Below are positions 1 to 8,944 of a stretch of 64,000 bases of DNA, in pieces; positions within the stretch are counted from its first letter, which is position 1, and each line of letters opens with the position of its first letter. The notes beneath the pieces were generated by a model. It saw nothing but the letters and a program-made list of their open reading frames with translations, was not told where the DNA came from and searched no databases. Both the position numbers and the translations under genes were made by a program. Origin of the DNA: Vitrella brassicaformis (Eukaryota > Sar > Vitrellaceae); the NCBI GenBank assembly GCA_001179505.1, contig CDMY01000027.1, positions 1 through 64,000 on the forward strand, in the 5' to 3' direction.

Positions 1-750
1 AGCTTCTGCGCCTCGTCGAAGCCCAGGCGCTGCGACACACACATGTACTAAGCATGAGCCGAGCCATCCACGGGCTGTGTCTGGTGTGCGAGGGATGATT
101 TGTTCTGTTTTGTCTGTGGTCTGCCTCGCTGCCTGTGTGGTGCGCATACCCTGGCTGGAAACGTCTTCATGCGACGTTTGCCGCTCTGGTCGTCAGTGAA
201 GTTGACACGCCACTCCTGCACACGACCACACCAGAACGGACAGAGTGAGTGATTGCCGTCACGTCTGTGTGTGTGTGTGTGTGTCGGATGGGTTACCTCT
301 CTGGGCGGCCAGTAGTAGACCCCCCGTATCTGCGAAGTGGGGCAGTCGGGGTTGGTGCCTCTGCTTGGTGCCTCTGCCACGCCATTCGCAGAGGCAGGGT
401 GCCGGTGCTGGTAGAGGCGGATGTGGGCGAGGGCCGTCCGTGCGTCGGTGAAGCGGACGGAGTCGTCCAGTGGCGATGGGTTGAGGAGCAGCATCTCCAG
501 AGAGCACACGGCGGCGAACAGGCCGCCATGCAGCAGAGAGTTGAAGCGCACGTCTAGGCTGGACACCTGAAGAGCAAGGGAGCCACGCATCCCATCGGTA
601 CGTGGACAGACACACTCTGTTGCGGCCCTCTCCTGACCTTATTGATGAGACTTCGGAAGGTGGCCACGTAGAGCACGGCGCCCTCATACAACGCCCTTTG
701 AATCTCCGCAGAGGAGTCGCTCTTGACATCCCCACCGATGCACCGCTCCA
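1..750 (-). CDS. AP2/ApiAP2-type DNA-binding protein, 3' end outside the window
   Basis: Four minus-strand exons join in phase: about 750-638, 566-297, 215-150 and 29-1 (continuing past the edge). All three junctions are phase 0 with GT...AG ends. The last three exons assemble an AP2/ERF fold: a RGVYYWPPRE strand, then EWRVNFTDD, then KRRMKTFPAR, then RLGFDEAQK. This matches the family pattern of G-V-x-Y, W-R-V, and a final helix of the F-x-x-x-x-x-A type. Introns interrupt the domain twice. Upstream of it is a helical, uncharacterised region (ALYEGAVLYVATFRSLINK). The start codon is not certain: no ATG lies in frame before an upstream stop, so an earlier exon may be missing. AP2 proteins are the main transcription-factor family of apicomplexans and chromerids. 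A DNA-binding role is inferred from the domain only. Confidence 0.75.
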
Positions 751-1382
751 CACCATCCGCCCATACCGACCCGTCCCCTCAGCCAATCAGTCAGTCAGCC
801 AACTGGCCATCCATCACCCGTGAGATAAGCACATACACTCAAACAAACAACAACGGCCATCCGGTCAGTCGGTAGGCAGGCAGGGAGAAGAGAGGGAGGG
901 AGGGAGGGACAGAGAGGGAGAGAGAGTTCTAAAACAGATGGATAGCCCAACCCACCGACCAACCAACCAGCCAACCGAGCCACAACCCACCACCCCCCCG
1001 CCCATCCATCCATCCACCCACACAGCTCGCTACACATGATAAACACGACAAGACGCAGGTACAGACAGACGAAACAAATCACACAGGCTATGTACTGAAT
1101 ACAATAGGACTTGGCCTACGCTACCCTACCCTGCCCTACCCTACCCTACCCCCATCCCTCGTCAAATCGATTAGAAGGGCAGACCACCACAGACACTCGG
1201 ACAGACAGGCAGACGGACAGGCAGACGGACAGACAGACACTCGCCCAGCCCTCCCAGACGGACAGGCAGACGGACAGACAGACACTCGCCCAGCCCTCCC
1301 CCCTCCCCCCCCCTACGCAAGTGTCAAGTGAGGGTGAGGTGGGTGCTGCTCACAGCCGGGGCTGTGAGCAGCAGGCGAAATA
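751..1382. other. Intergenic low-complexity region
   Basis: No credible gene. The stretch holds simple repeats: GGGA/AGGG runs near 885-930, a CCAACC-rich run near 950-980, CCATCCATCCA near 1003-1015, and CCCTACCCTA runs near 1120-1150. It separates the AP2 gene from the stop of the next minus-strand gene. Confidence 0.6.
1211..1301. repeat. Two-copy 45-nt tandem repeat
   Basis: Two near-identical 45-nt units, starting at about 1212 and 1257, each made of GACGGACAGG-type repeats followed by ACTCGCCCAGCCCTCC. The repeat lies in an intergenic stretch and is not coding. Confidence 0.8.
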
Positions 1383-3572
1383 TCACCCCCACCCCGACAC
1401 CTCCCCCAACATCACCCACCGGCTCGGCAGCCCGTGCTGCTGGGCCACGTGTGCAGGCAGCCACAGCAGCTCCTTCCAGGACCCCCAGCCGCACCCCTCG
1501 CGCACTACCCACCCTCCCTGGACCGCCACCTCGCCGTGGGGGGCGGTGAAGGTGAACTCCACCGCCTCCCACGCCACCCGCTCCCACTGCACACCCACCG
1601 GCTGGGCGGGAGGGGGGTACGTGGCCTTGGGCGACGGCGGCAGCGGCTTGCCCTTGGGCGGCATGGGGGTGCGGTGGTGGCTGGGCGGTATGGCGGCGGC
1701 GCCGTTGCCCTCCTCAAACACCTGGTACTCCCGCTGCCGCTCGCGCACCGTGCTTGCGGCGAGGCCGGGAGGGGTCGGGGGCGGCTGCCAGCCGGGCGGC
1801 AGCGGCAGCATGCGCGCGTTGGCGGCCTCCGCCGCGTCGTCCATGTCAAACTCGTTGGGCGAACGGTTGCGCTCTGATACATAGCATTGGAGCAAACACA
1901 GTGACAAAGCAAGTCGTTGCCCAATCGTGTGTATGTGTGTGTATCGGTGTGTGGGTCGTACCGTCTGTGGGAGGGCTCAGCCGCGACAGTGGCGTGCCGG
2001 GGAGGACGACCGGCGGAGGGCTGGGCGGCGGCGTCATCTCCTCGAGCCGCTGGCTGGCCATACGGGCGCAGTGGATCTCCCAGCTGGTGGGGGCGGGGCC
2101 GTGGCGTCGGGTGCGACGGGGCGGGGTGGGGGGCGGGGTCTCCGTGTCCTCGACCTCATACTGCAGCAGCTCGCCTGCACAGCCACACACATCAATCATG
2201 ACAAGAGCCGCATGGACATCACATTTATTTGCCTGTCTCCCCGAGTGAGTGTGTTGTGCCTGACCACTGTGGGTGCGGACGATCTCGATCATCCCGCCCT
2301 TCACGCGCAGCATCAGGTGGAGGGTCGACTCCTTCTGGATGTCGTAGTCCGACACCGTGCGGTCGTCCTCGAGCTGCTCGCCGGCGAAGATGAGGCGCTG
2401 CTCGTTGACCGGGATGCCCTCCTTGGCCTGGATCTTGGCCTTCACACTCTCGATGGTGTCCGAGTGCTCCACGTCCAACGTAATCGTCTTGCCTGCACAA
2501 CACACCAACACACGGACACCACACACATGTCTGTGGCCCTCTGCAGCGTGTGTGAGTGAGCGCGGCGCGGCTGACCACTTGGCGTCTTGACGAAGATCTG
2601 CATACCGCCCCTCACACGCAGCACCAGATGGAGGGTCGAATCCTGCACGCCAAGCGACAACAACCACAGACACACGTGTGGGTCACGAGGCCATCTCATG
2701 TGTGTCTCTGATTTGTGTGTGTGTGTGTGGCTGACCTTCTGGATGTTGTAGTCCGAGAGGGTGCGGCTGTCCTCGAGCTGCTTGCCGGCGAAGATGAGGC
2801 GCTGCTGGTCGGGGGGAATGCCCTCCTTGTCCTGAATCTTGGCCTTGACCTGCACACACGCCGCACACAGATCACAACACACGCGTGTACCAGTGGCTGT
2901 CTTGACGAAGATCTGCGTCCTGTCCTGCAGACGCATCACCAGGTGGAGTGCGCTCTCCTTCTGGATGTCGTAGTGCGACAGGGGGCGGCTGTCCTCGAGC
3001 TGCCTGCCGTTGTAGAAGAGGCGCTGCTGGTCGGTGGGTATGCCCTCCTTGTCCTGGATCTCGGCCTTGACAGTCTCGATGGTATCCGTGGGCTCCACGT
3101 CCAGCGTGATGGTCTTGCCTGCAGGCCAACACACCCACACCCATGGGTATCACTGCAGGATGGCCACCTGACGTGTGTTGCCCGACGTACCAGTGAGTGG
3201 TTCGTACACGTAGATGTGCATTCGCTTCAGGCGCATCATCAGGTGCAGTGTGTTCCCTTCATCGATGTGGTAGTCCGTCATGGTGTGGCCGTCCTCGAGC
3301 TGGTTGCCGGCGAAGATCAGACGCTGCTGGTCGGGTGGGATGCCCTCCCTCTCCTGAATCTTGGCCTTGACACTCCCCACGGTGTCCATCCCCTCCACGT
3401 CCAACGTAATCGTCCTGCCTGCACCACAGCACACAACGAACCAGGTGCCAATGCATCCAACTCATCCGGATGGTCATTTTGCATTGGCCATTTCCCCCCT
3501 TCAGCGGGCATACATCGTGTCTCAGACCCTCCCGGCCCTGGTACCTGTGGCGGTCTTAATGAAGACCAACAT
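1383..3572 (-). CDS. Protein with four ubiquitin-like units and a proline-rich C-terminus
   Basis: Exons on the minus strand: 3572-3545, 3418-3191, 3118-2736 (see below), 2642-2576, 2492-2265, 2174-1962 and 1873-1383. They sum to 546 codons including the stop, with every junction in phase. The protein starts [10 protein letters not shown], the first strand of ubiquitin. Three 228-nt exons each encode exactly one 76-residue unit and begin and end in the glycine codon after TATG or THSG (phase 1-1). The units keep [18 protein letters not shown] and STLHL motifs, but none ends in a free RGG tail, so this is not an ordinary processed polyubiquitin. Unit 3 lacks the KTITLDVE strand. Between 2890 and 2850 sits a 41-nt intron-like segment; only its retention keeps the frame, and it reads as the 14-residue linker [14 protein letters not shown]. 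The tail is rich in proline ([13 protein letters not shown]) and of unknown role. Whether it is conjugated or acts as a scaffold is not known. Confidence 0.8.
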
Positions 3573-4195
3573 GCTCTTGCTGCTGTCAGCTCTGCTGCTG
3601 CTCTGCTCTCTCTCTCTCTCGGTCTTTTGGTCTTTTGCCCTTCTTCCCCTCGAAATGCGAGCTTTCTGGCTTGAAGCTCGCAGTTGAAGGAAGGGCGCGA
3701 ATCGCCTTCTAGGAGCTGAGGCACCGCTTATGTGGCCTTTGCGACGTCGAAGGTGCGAAAACACTGAAATGCAGCGACTGTGATGATTCATCTTGCCAGT
3801 CATCATCTGATCTGCGCTGTGGTGTATGTGGCAGATCTCACCAATGCAGCATTGCGATGCCATCGACACACACGGAGTGAAGACGGTCAGACACCGATGG
3901 CGCACTTACAGAGAAGGAGAGGCCTGAGGGATGATTTCACCTCCTCTGTTCGTGTGTGTCTGCAGAATTGGTCTGCAGCTCCCACGGTTGACGTGTGCGG
4001 CGCTGATAGATTGGCTCATTCTCCCATCGGTTGATTAATTTGCTTGTCGGGCAGTCGCCGCCCTCTCACCGGTAAGCACATGCGCGCGCGAGATCACAGG
4101 CGAGATCACAGACGGGCGAACTACACTCATTGCCATGGTGTGTGTGGTGGTCTTCAGGCGTCGTGTGGGCTGCCTTGAGGCCAGCGGGCGGCAGT
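3573..4195. other. Intergenic region and likely promoter of the UBL gene
   Basis: No gene seen. A (CT)n-rich tract at about 3597-3622 lies just upstream of the minus-strand UBL start at 3572. The segment near 3655-3700, including GGCTTGAAGCTCGC, resembles sequence near 7255-7275, upstream of the orphan UBL exon at 7145. This suggests a duplicated promoter region. Confidence 0.45.
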
Positions 4196-6357
4196 ATGAG
4201 CAGCACATCGGCATCAGCTGCTGCAGGTGGGCTGACTCACTGAGAGAGGGAGGGGAGGGCTCACGTGTGTATGGTGTGGTTTGTGTTGGCCAGGTGGTGG
4301 TGGAGGTACCGGTGTGTCAATATTCATCAATCATAGCGTGATGCAAAGTAATACGCACTCGGTAAGCCATGATGCAGACTCACAACAGGCGATGACCGTG
4401 ATTGTCATCTGTCTCTCATTACGATGTGTGTATGTGTGCCTTTGCAGAGGTTCCGTGCGGTGGTGAAGCAGCTGAAGCACGCGCGCGATCAGGTAGGTGG
4501 CTCGAGTGGCTGCACTGGCAGATGAGAGCACCTGTGTGGCAGGGAGGGAGGTGGTGGGCTGTCGTGTGACATGTGTGTCGTGTGTATCCTGTATGGTGTG
4601 TGCGGTGTGCGCAGGCGACTGGCACGATCGACTACATCGCTGCGAAGGTCAGTGAGTCAACACGTCCGTTGCACAATGAATGAGTGAATGAGTGATTCTT
4701 TTGGTTGATCTGGTCTGTGGTCTGTGTGCAGGGTTCTGTTGCTGAGAGTCGTCTGGCGATGCTCGAGAGCGCCACTTCAGACCTCTGCAGAGCCCTTGGC
4801 CGACTGAATGCAGTAGCACTGGTGCGTTTTACACAGATACGTCCACGCAGCCATCGTCTGTCGACTGATGAATGGTGTGTTATAGCTGGAGGGCCATTCC
4901 AAGACCTTCAAGCTCATCCGTCGCGCCGCCAACGAGAAGACCACCAAAACCACCAACACCACCAGCTGGGGGGCATGGGGGGGATGGGGGGGATGGGGGG
5001 AGGGGTGGGTCGACACGTCATGCATGTTCCTGCTCACTTTCCCCTCCCTCAAGAAGAAGGTACGGCAGCGGCACCTCGGTCGCCATGACGGCCAATGTGT
5101 GTGGTGTGTGATGTGTGTGTGCAGGTTGAGGTGAATTCGAAGCGCCGCCGTGTTGACGCGCCGCCCGCAGAGCCGTCTGGTGCTGTCGACCCGCCCGAGC
5201 TGCCCGACCTGCCCACCGATGTCATGGGCGGCACCCTGCTGCCCTTCATCAACGGCCACCATGACGACGCCGCCACCCTCACCCCACAGCACACGATCGC
5301 CCTCTGCCGCACATCCGAGGCGGTCAGCGGCGCCGTCGAGGCCGACCTGGTCGCCAACATCGACAGCATCATCCGCCGCAACGGCCTCACTGGCGTCATC
5401 GGCTACACCCAACTGCGCCAGTCGACCGGCGTCCGTCGGCCATTCCGGCTGATCCGGCTGCACTACCTGATGGTGACGGGGGGCGACTGGCGGGGCAACG
5501 TGCCGGTGCTGCGGCTGGCCAATAGCTGCAGGAAGATCCAGCACCTGCCCATCGAGCTGACCAATGACGACCTGCAGCAGGTGGGCAGCAATGCCGTCAT
5601 CGACAGCCGCCCGCCCAGCATCCGCCAGTACGCCCTCTTCAGCCACCGACTGGGCGAGAGGATGCACCTGACGCGCGATGCCTTCGGGCGGGACAGGCTG
5701 GGCGGGGGTGTGGTGGTGGTGTACACCGAACAGACGGTGCCGGACAGGTATCGAGATCAATCCGATGCGGCCGATCACCCGTGCCGACGTGAGAGAGGGA
5801 GGGCCAAGCACAATGAAGTGGGGCAACTTGACATGGATGGTGTCTGCCGCTGTGTTTGCTTGTGTCTGCAGGCTATGGTTTCGACTACGGCAGCTTCAGA
5901 GGACTGATCATCAAGGAGTATACAGCGTCAAATTTGAGAAGAAAGAACACCAATGTGTCGTGTGCGCTGCGTTTCCCCTCCTTGCTCTTTCAGGTTGGCA
6001 GAGTGGTCGTCGCGTTTGGTGTCGCATCGGGCCTGAAGTCCGTCCTCTGCCGAGTATCGTCGCATCTGTGCCCTGGTCGACCAGGAGCCGCCCCTGGGGG
6101 ACGGCTGCCGCACCATCGGCTACCACGACCTCAGCTCCTCACGCCGACTCGTCATACTCTGTGGCGAGGAGGATGGCGACGACTTCGCGGCATACATCGG
6201 AATGAGAAAGTGGCCTGATGAGTCGGCATACATCGCCCTCCGCACCACTGGGGCGCCCCAGCAGATCGGCGATGGTCCTGCTGTCTTCCCCCAGAAGGTG
6301 GCCATGGCCCGCAACACCATGGACCGCCCCTCCCTGGAGCTGCTGCCAAACATCTGA
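4196..6357 (+). CDS. Unrecognised multi-exon protein
   Basis: Exons: 4196-4226 (MSSTSASAAA), 4294-4361, 4448-4492, 4615-4647, 4732-4821, 4886-5059, then 5125-5788 (or 5747), and 5872 onward. The first six junctions are phase-consistent. The N-terminal half is helical (RFRAVVKQLKHARDQ, SRLAMLESATSDLC) and the middle basic (SKRRRVD). The large exon encodes IIRRNGLTGVIGYTQLRQ and HYLMVTGGDWRGNVPVL, which I do not recognise. The end of the gene is unclear: a coherent C-terminal frame (GYHDLSSSRRLVILCGEEDG to LELLPNI-stop at 6357) cannot be joined to the preceding exon without an extra short intron or a frameshift near 5930-6050. It could be a small, poorly conserved nuclear protein. No function is assigned. 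Confidence 0.55.
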
Positions 6358-6968
6358 CAGTACGCGTCAGGTGCGCACACGACACATGAAGGAAGAGGGT
6401 ATCGGTGAAATCTGTCCACGTCTGCAGCTGTCGGGGTGGCGTCGACGTGACTGAGGTGGACTTGGACGGCGGCACACACGAAGACATCGGAAGTAGCTGA
6501 CGTGCAGTGGGGCGGCAAGAGGGGTGTCTGCTAAATACCTGCCTTCTTTCTTGCTCATGTGTCCATGTGGTGCGTTTACTTCTGTGTTTGCATGGGACAT
6601 GCGCGCATGCACTAGTGGGTGAGCTGCCGGATTGCCCCTGTGCATGAGCATGCTCTGAATCGATGACACACGGCAAATGTCCATCTGAGTCTGTCGGTCT
6701 CTGTCATCATCACGACACCATCATATCACGACACCATCATGATAGACACCACCATCCGTCCGTCTGTCTACAAGCCTGCCAGAGGCTGCACACTGCACAT
6801 ACATCCCTCAACCACCGCCACCCCTCTCTCGCACACAAGAGTCTGTAAGTGCGCATCATTGTTGAGCAGACAGAAGGACATCTACACAAGCCAGTCCGAG
6901 CGACACCGCAAGAAACACGCACACCGCCTCTCTCCCTCTCAATGGTTTACTTTTCCAACGAGCCGACA
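6358..6968. other. Intergenic region with no gene seen
   Basis: Short open frames here are rich in His, Thr and Cys from CA/GT repeats and lack domain character. ATCATCACGACACCATC is repeated near 6704-6740. I see no RNA gene. Confidence 0.5.
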
Positions 6969-7145
6969 TCAGACGAACCACCAGATATAAAATGTAGGCA
7001 GCGATGCCCACTCTCTGCACCTTCCCCACCTGCACCGTGACACACACTCAGCCGCATGGCAATATGTCCCGTCAGGGGCCATGCACCGTGTCTCAGACCC
7101 CCTCCCCGCCCTCATACCCGTGGCGGTCTTGATGAAGATGAGCAT
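6969..7145 (-). pseudogene. Orphan first exon of a UBL gene
   Basis: Positions 7145-7118 encode MLIFIKTATG and end in a GTATGAG donor. This is the same length (28 nt) and phase as exon 1 of the intact UBL gene at 3572-3545. The following intron is clearly similar to the intron after 3545 and to the one after 9809 (shared CGTGTCTCAGACCC). The next possible exon (about 7045-6975) reads VGIAAYILY rather than a UBL unit, and nothing ubiquitin-like follows downstream. It is probably a truncated duplicate, though it may be a 5' exon of a very short gene. Confidence 0.55.
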
Positions 7146-7653
7146 CGTGTTCAAACGGTCCCTTGGCTGAACACGATATCGAGTATATCGAATACACGTA
7201 GTGGCCTCCACTCCTCAGCGACAGCGGTTTTTCTCCCTCCTCTCTCTGCGGTTTGGCTTCAAGCTCGCAACCTTTCGGAGGGGCTGAGGAACCGGTCTCC
7301 AGCTATAACGAATGAACCGTCATGTGTCTCCCTGCGCACTGCTCCTGCCTCTTGCTCTGCTCGCTCCTGCGCTTACTGTGGGCGGAGCAAAGGGACGAAA
7401 TCTCTTTCTTTTCGCCTCTGCTCTCTCTCTCTCTCTCTGCCAGGCTGCACCTGCTGCGTCGGATGTCAGCGGATGAACGGGCTGCCCCACAAGAGTGCGG
7501 TCGTCCCCAAGTTAATCACCCGCTCCAATGCATAATCAGCAGAGAAGAATCCCACTGATATAAAATGTAGTCAGCGATGACTCCTGAGAGACAGAAAGGA
7601 AACCGGTCATGCCTCTGTCTCTATGGATTGATCTGTTTCCATCTGCTGCTCAC
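7146..7653 (-). other. Duplicated UBL-locus flank with a short conserved exon-like module
   Basis: The stretch holds a (CT)n tract near 7420-7440. A minus-strand module at about 7578-7510 reads GVIADYILYQWDSSLLIMHW, bounded by a CTCTCAG acceptor and a GTGATT donor. Versions of the same module occur near 6975-7040, 8810-8885, 9500-9535 and 9610-9715. The intervening GAGACAGAAAGGAAACC sequence is also repeated at the 8.9-kb copy. No complete gene is seen. Confidence 0.5.
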
Positions 7654-8743
7654 CCGCGCCACATCCAACGTGATGGTCTTGCCTGCACACACAACAACAC
7701 ACACGCAATCGTCATGTGCCCCTTTCTCATGTGTGTGGTCTGTGTGTGACGTGTGTACCAGTGGCTGTCTTGACGAAGATCTGCATGCTGTCCTGCAGAC
7801 GCAGCACGATGGAGTAGTCCGACAAAGGGCGGCTGTCCTTCAGCTGCATCCTCGCGAAGAGCAAACGCTGCTGGTCGGGGGAAATGCCTTCCTTCTCCTG
7901 TATCTTGGCCTTGACCTGTTGACACACAGAGAGCACACGAACGAGTGGGTCGATGAGTGTGTGCTGTGGTGTGGTGTGGTGCTGGTGGGTCGCATGACGT
8001 ACACTGGCGATGGTGTCAGTGGGGTCTACATTCAACGTAATCGTCTTGCCTGCACAACAACGCACCCACACCTCGAACTGCTCGTAGTGCCGCTGCCGCT
8101 CGCGGTCGCATATCGCAGCGAGTCCGGGAGGGGTTGGGGGCGGCTGCCAGCCGGGCGGCTCCCAGCCGGGCGGCAGCGGCAGCATGCGGGCGTTGGCGGC
8201 CTCCGCGGCATCGTCCATGTCGAACTCATTCGGCGAGCGGTTGCGCTCTGATGTCATTGAAGCAGACACAGTGACAAAGCAAGTCGTTGCCCAATCGTGT
8301 GTATGTGTCTGTATCGGTGTGTGTGGGTCGTACGGCTGGTGGGCGGGCTGAGGCGCAGCGGGCTGCCGGGCACCACACGTGGCGGGGGGCTGGGTGGCGG
8401 CGTCTCCTGGAGCCTCAGCCTCGCTAGCCACTCGGAGCGCGTCATGCGGCGGTTGGCGGGGCTGTGGCGGGGCGGTGTGGCGGGCGGGGTGTCCTCGACC
8501 TCGAAATCCAGCAGCTGGCCTGCACAGCCACACACATCAATCATGACAAGAGCCGTATGGACACCACATTTCTTTGCCTGTCTCCCCGAGTGAGTGTGTT
8601 GTGCCTGACCGCTGTGGGTGCGGACGACCATGATCGTCGCTGCACATAATGCGAGTGCATCTGCTCGAAGGTTGAGCCAAACGGGGCGGGGGGAGGGATG
8701 GGCATGCCGTCGTCGAACTCGTCCTCGCTGATGTCGGGGCGCC
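7654..8743 (-). pseudogene. Rearranged UBL/proline-rich mosaic
   Basis: Exon-like blocks in transcription order: 8743-8610 ([13 protein letters not shown] module running into VVRTHSG, the end of a UBL unit, in a different frame), 8519-8334 ([11 protein letters not shown] plus proline-rich), 8247-8003 ([18 protein letters not shown], proline-rich, then [16 protein letters not shown]), 7915-7759 ([16 protein letters not shown], with a deletion removing IQKESTLHL), and 7682-7654 ([10 protein letters not shown]). The blocks are homologous to pieces of the 1.4-3.6 kb gene but in a different order, with the tail before the UBL pieces. At 8072-8050 a former intron 3' end is fused in frame (VWVRCCA). 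No start codon or clear terminus is visible. It could still be exons of one long transcript running on from 11.4 kb. Confidence 0.5.
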
Positions 8744-8944
8744 CTGACAAAGAGGGAACGCACACAGACCATTTATCTCCCGCGTGTGCGAGCGAGTGCT
8801 CACCCGCTCCCATGCATCCGAGTCGCCAGCAGAGAACAATCCTTCAGATATGAAATGAAGTCAGCGATGTCTCCCTCCTGAGAAAGAAAAAAAGGAGGAG
8901 AGACAGAAAGGAAACCAAGGAAACCTCTGTCTCTTCGTATCTCT

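Noticed and set aside
1383-3572. Classical polyubiquitin gene
   Set aside because: Units differ strongly, are separated by introns, lack the RGG processing end and run into a proline-rich tail.
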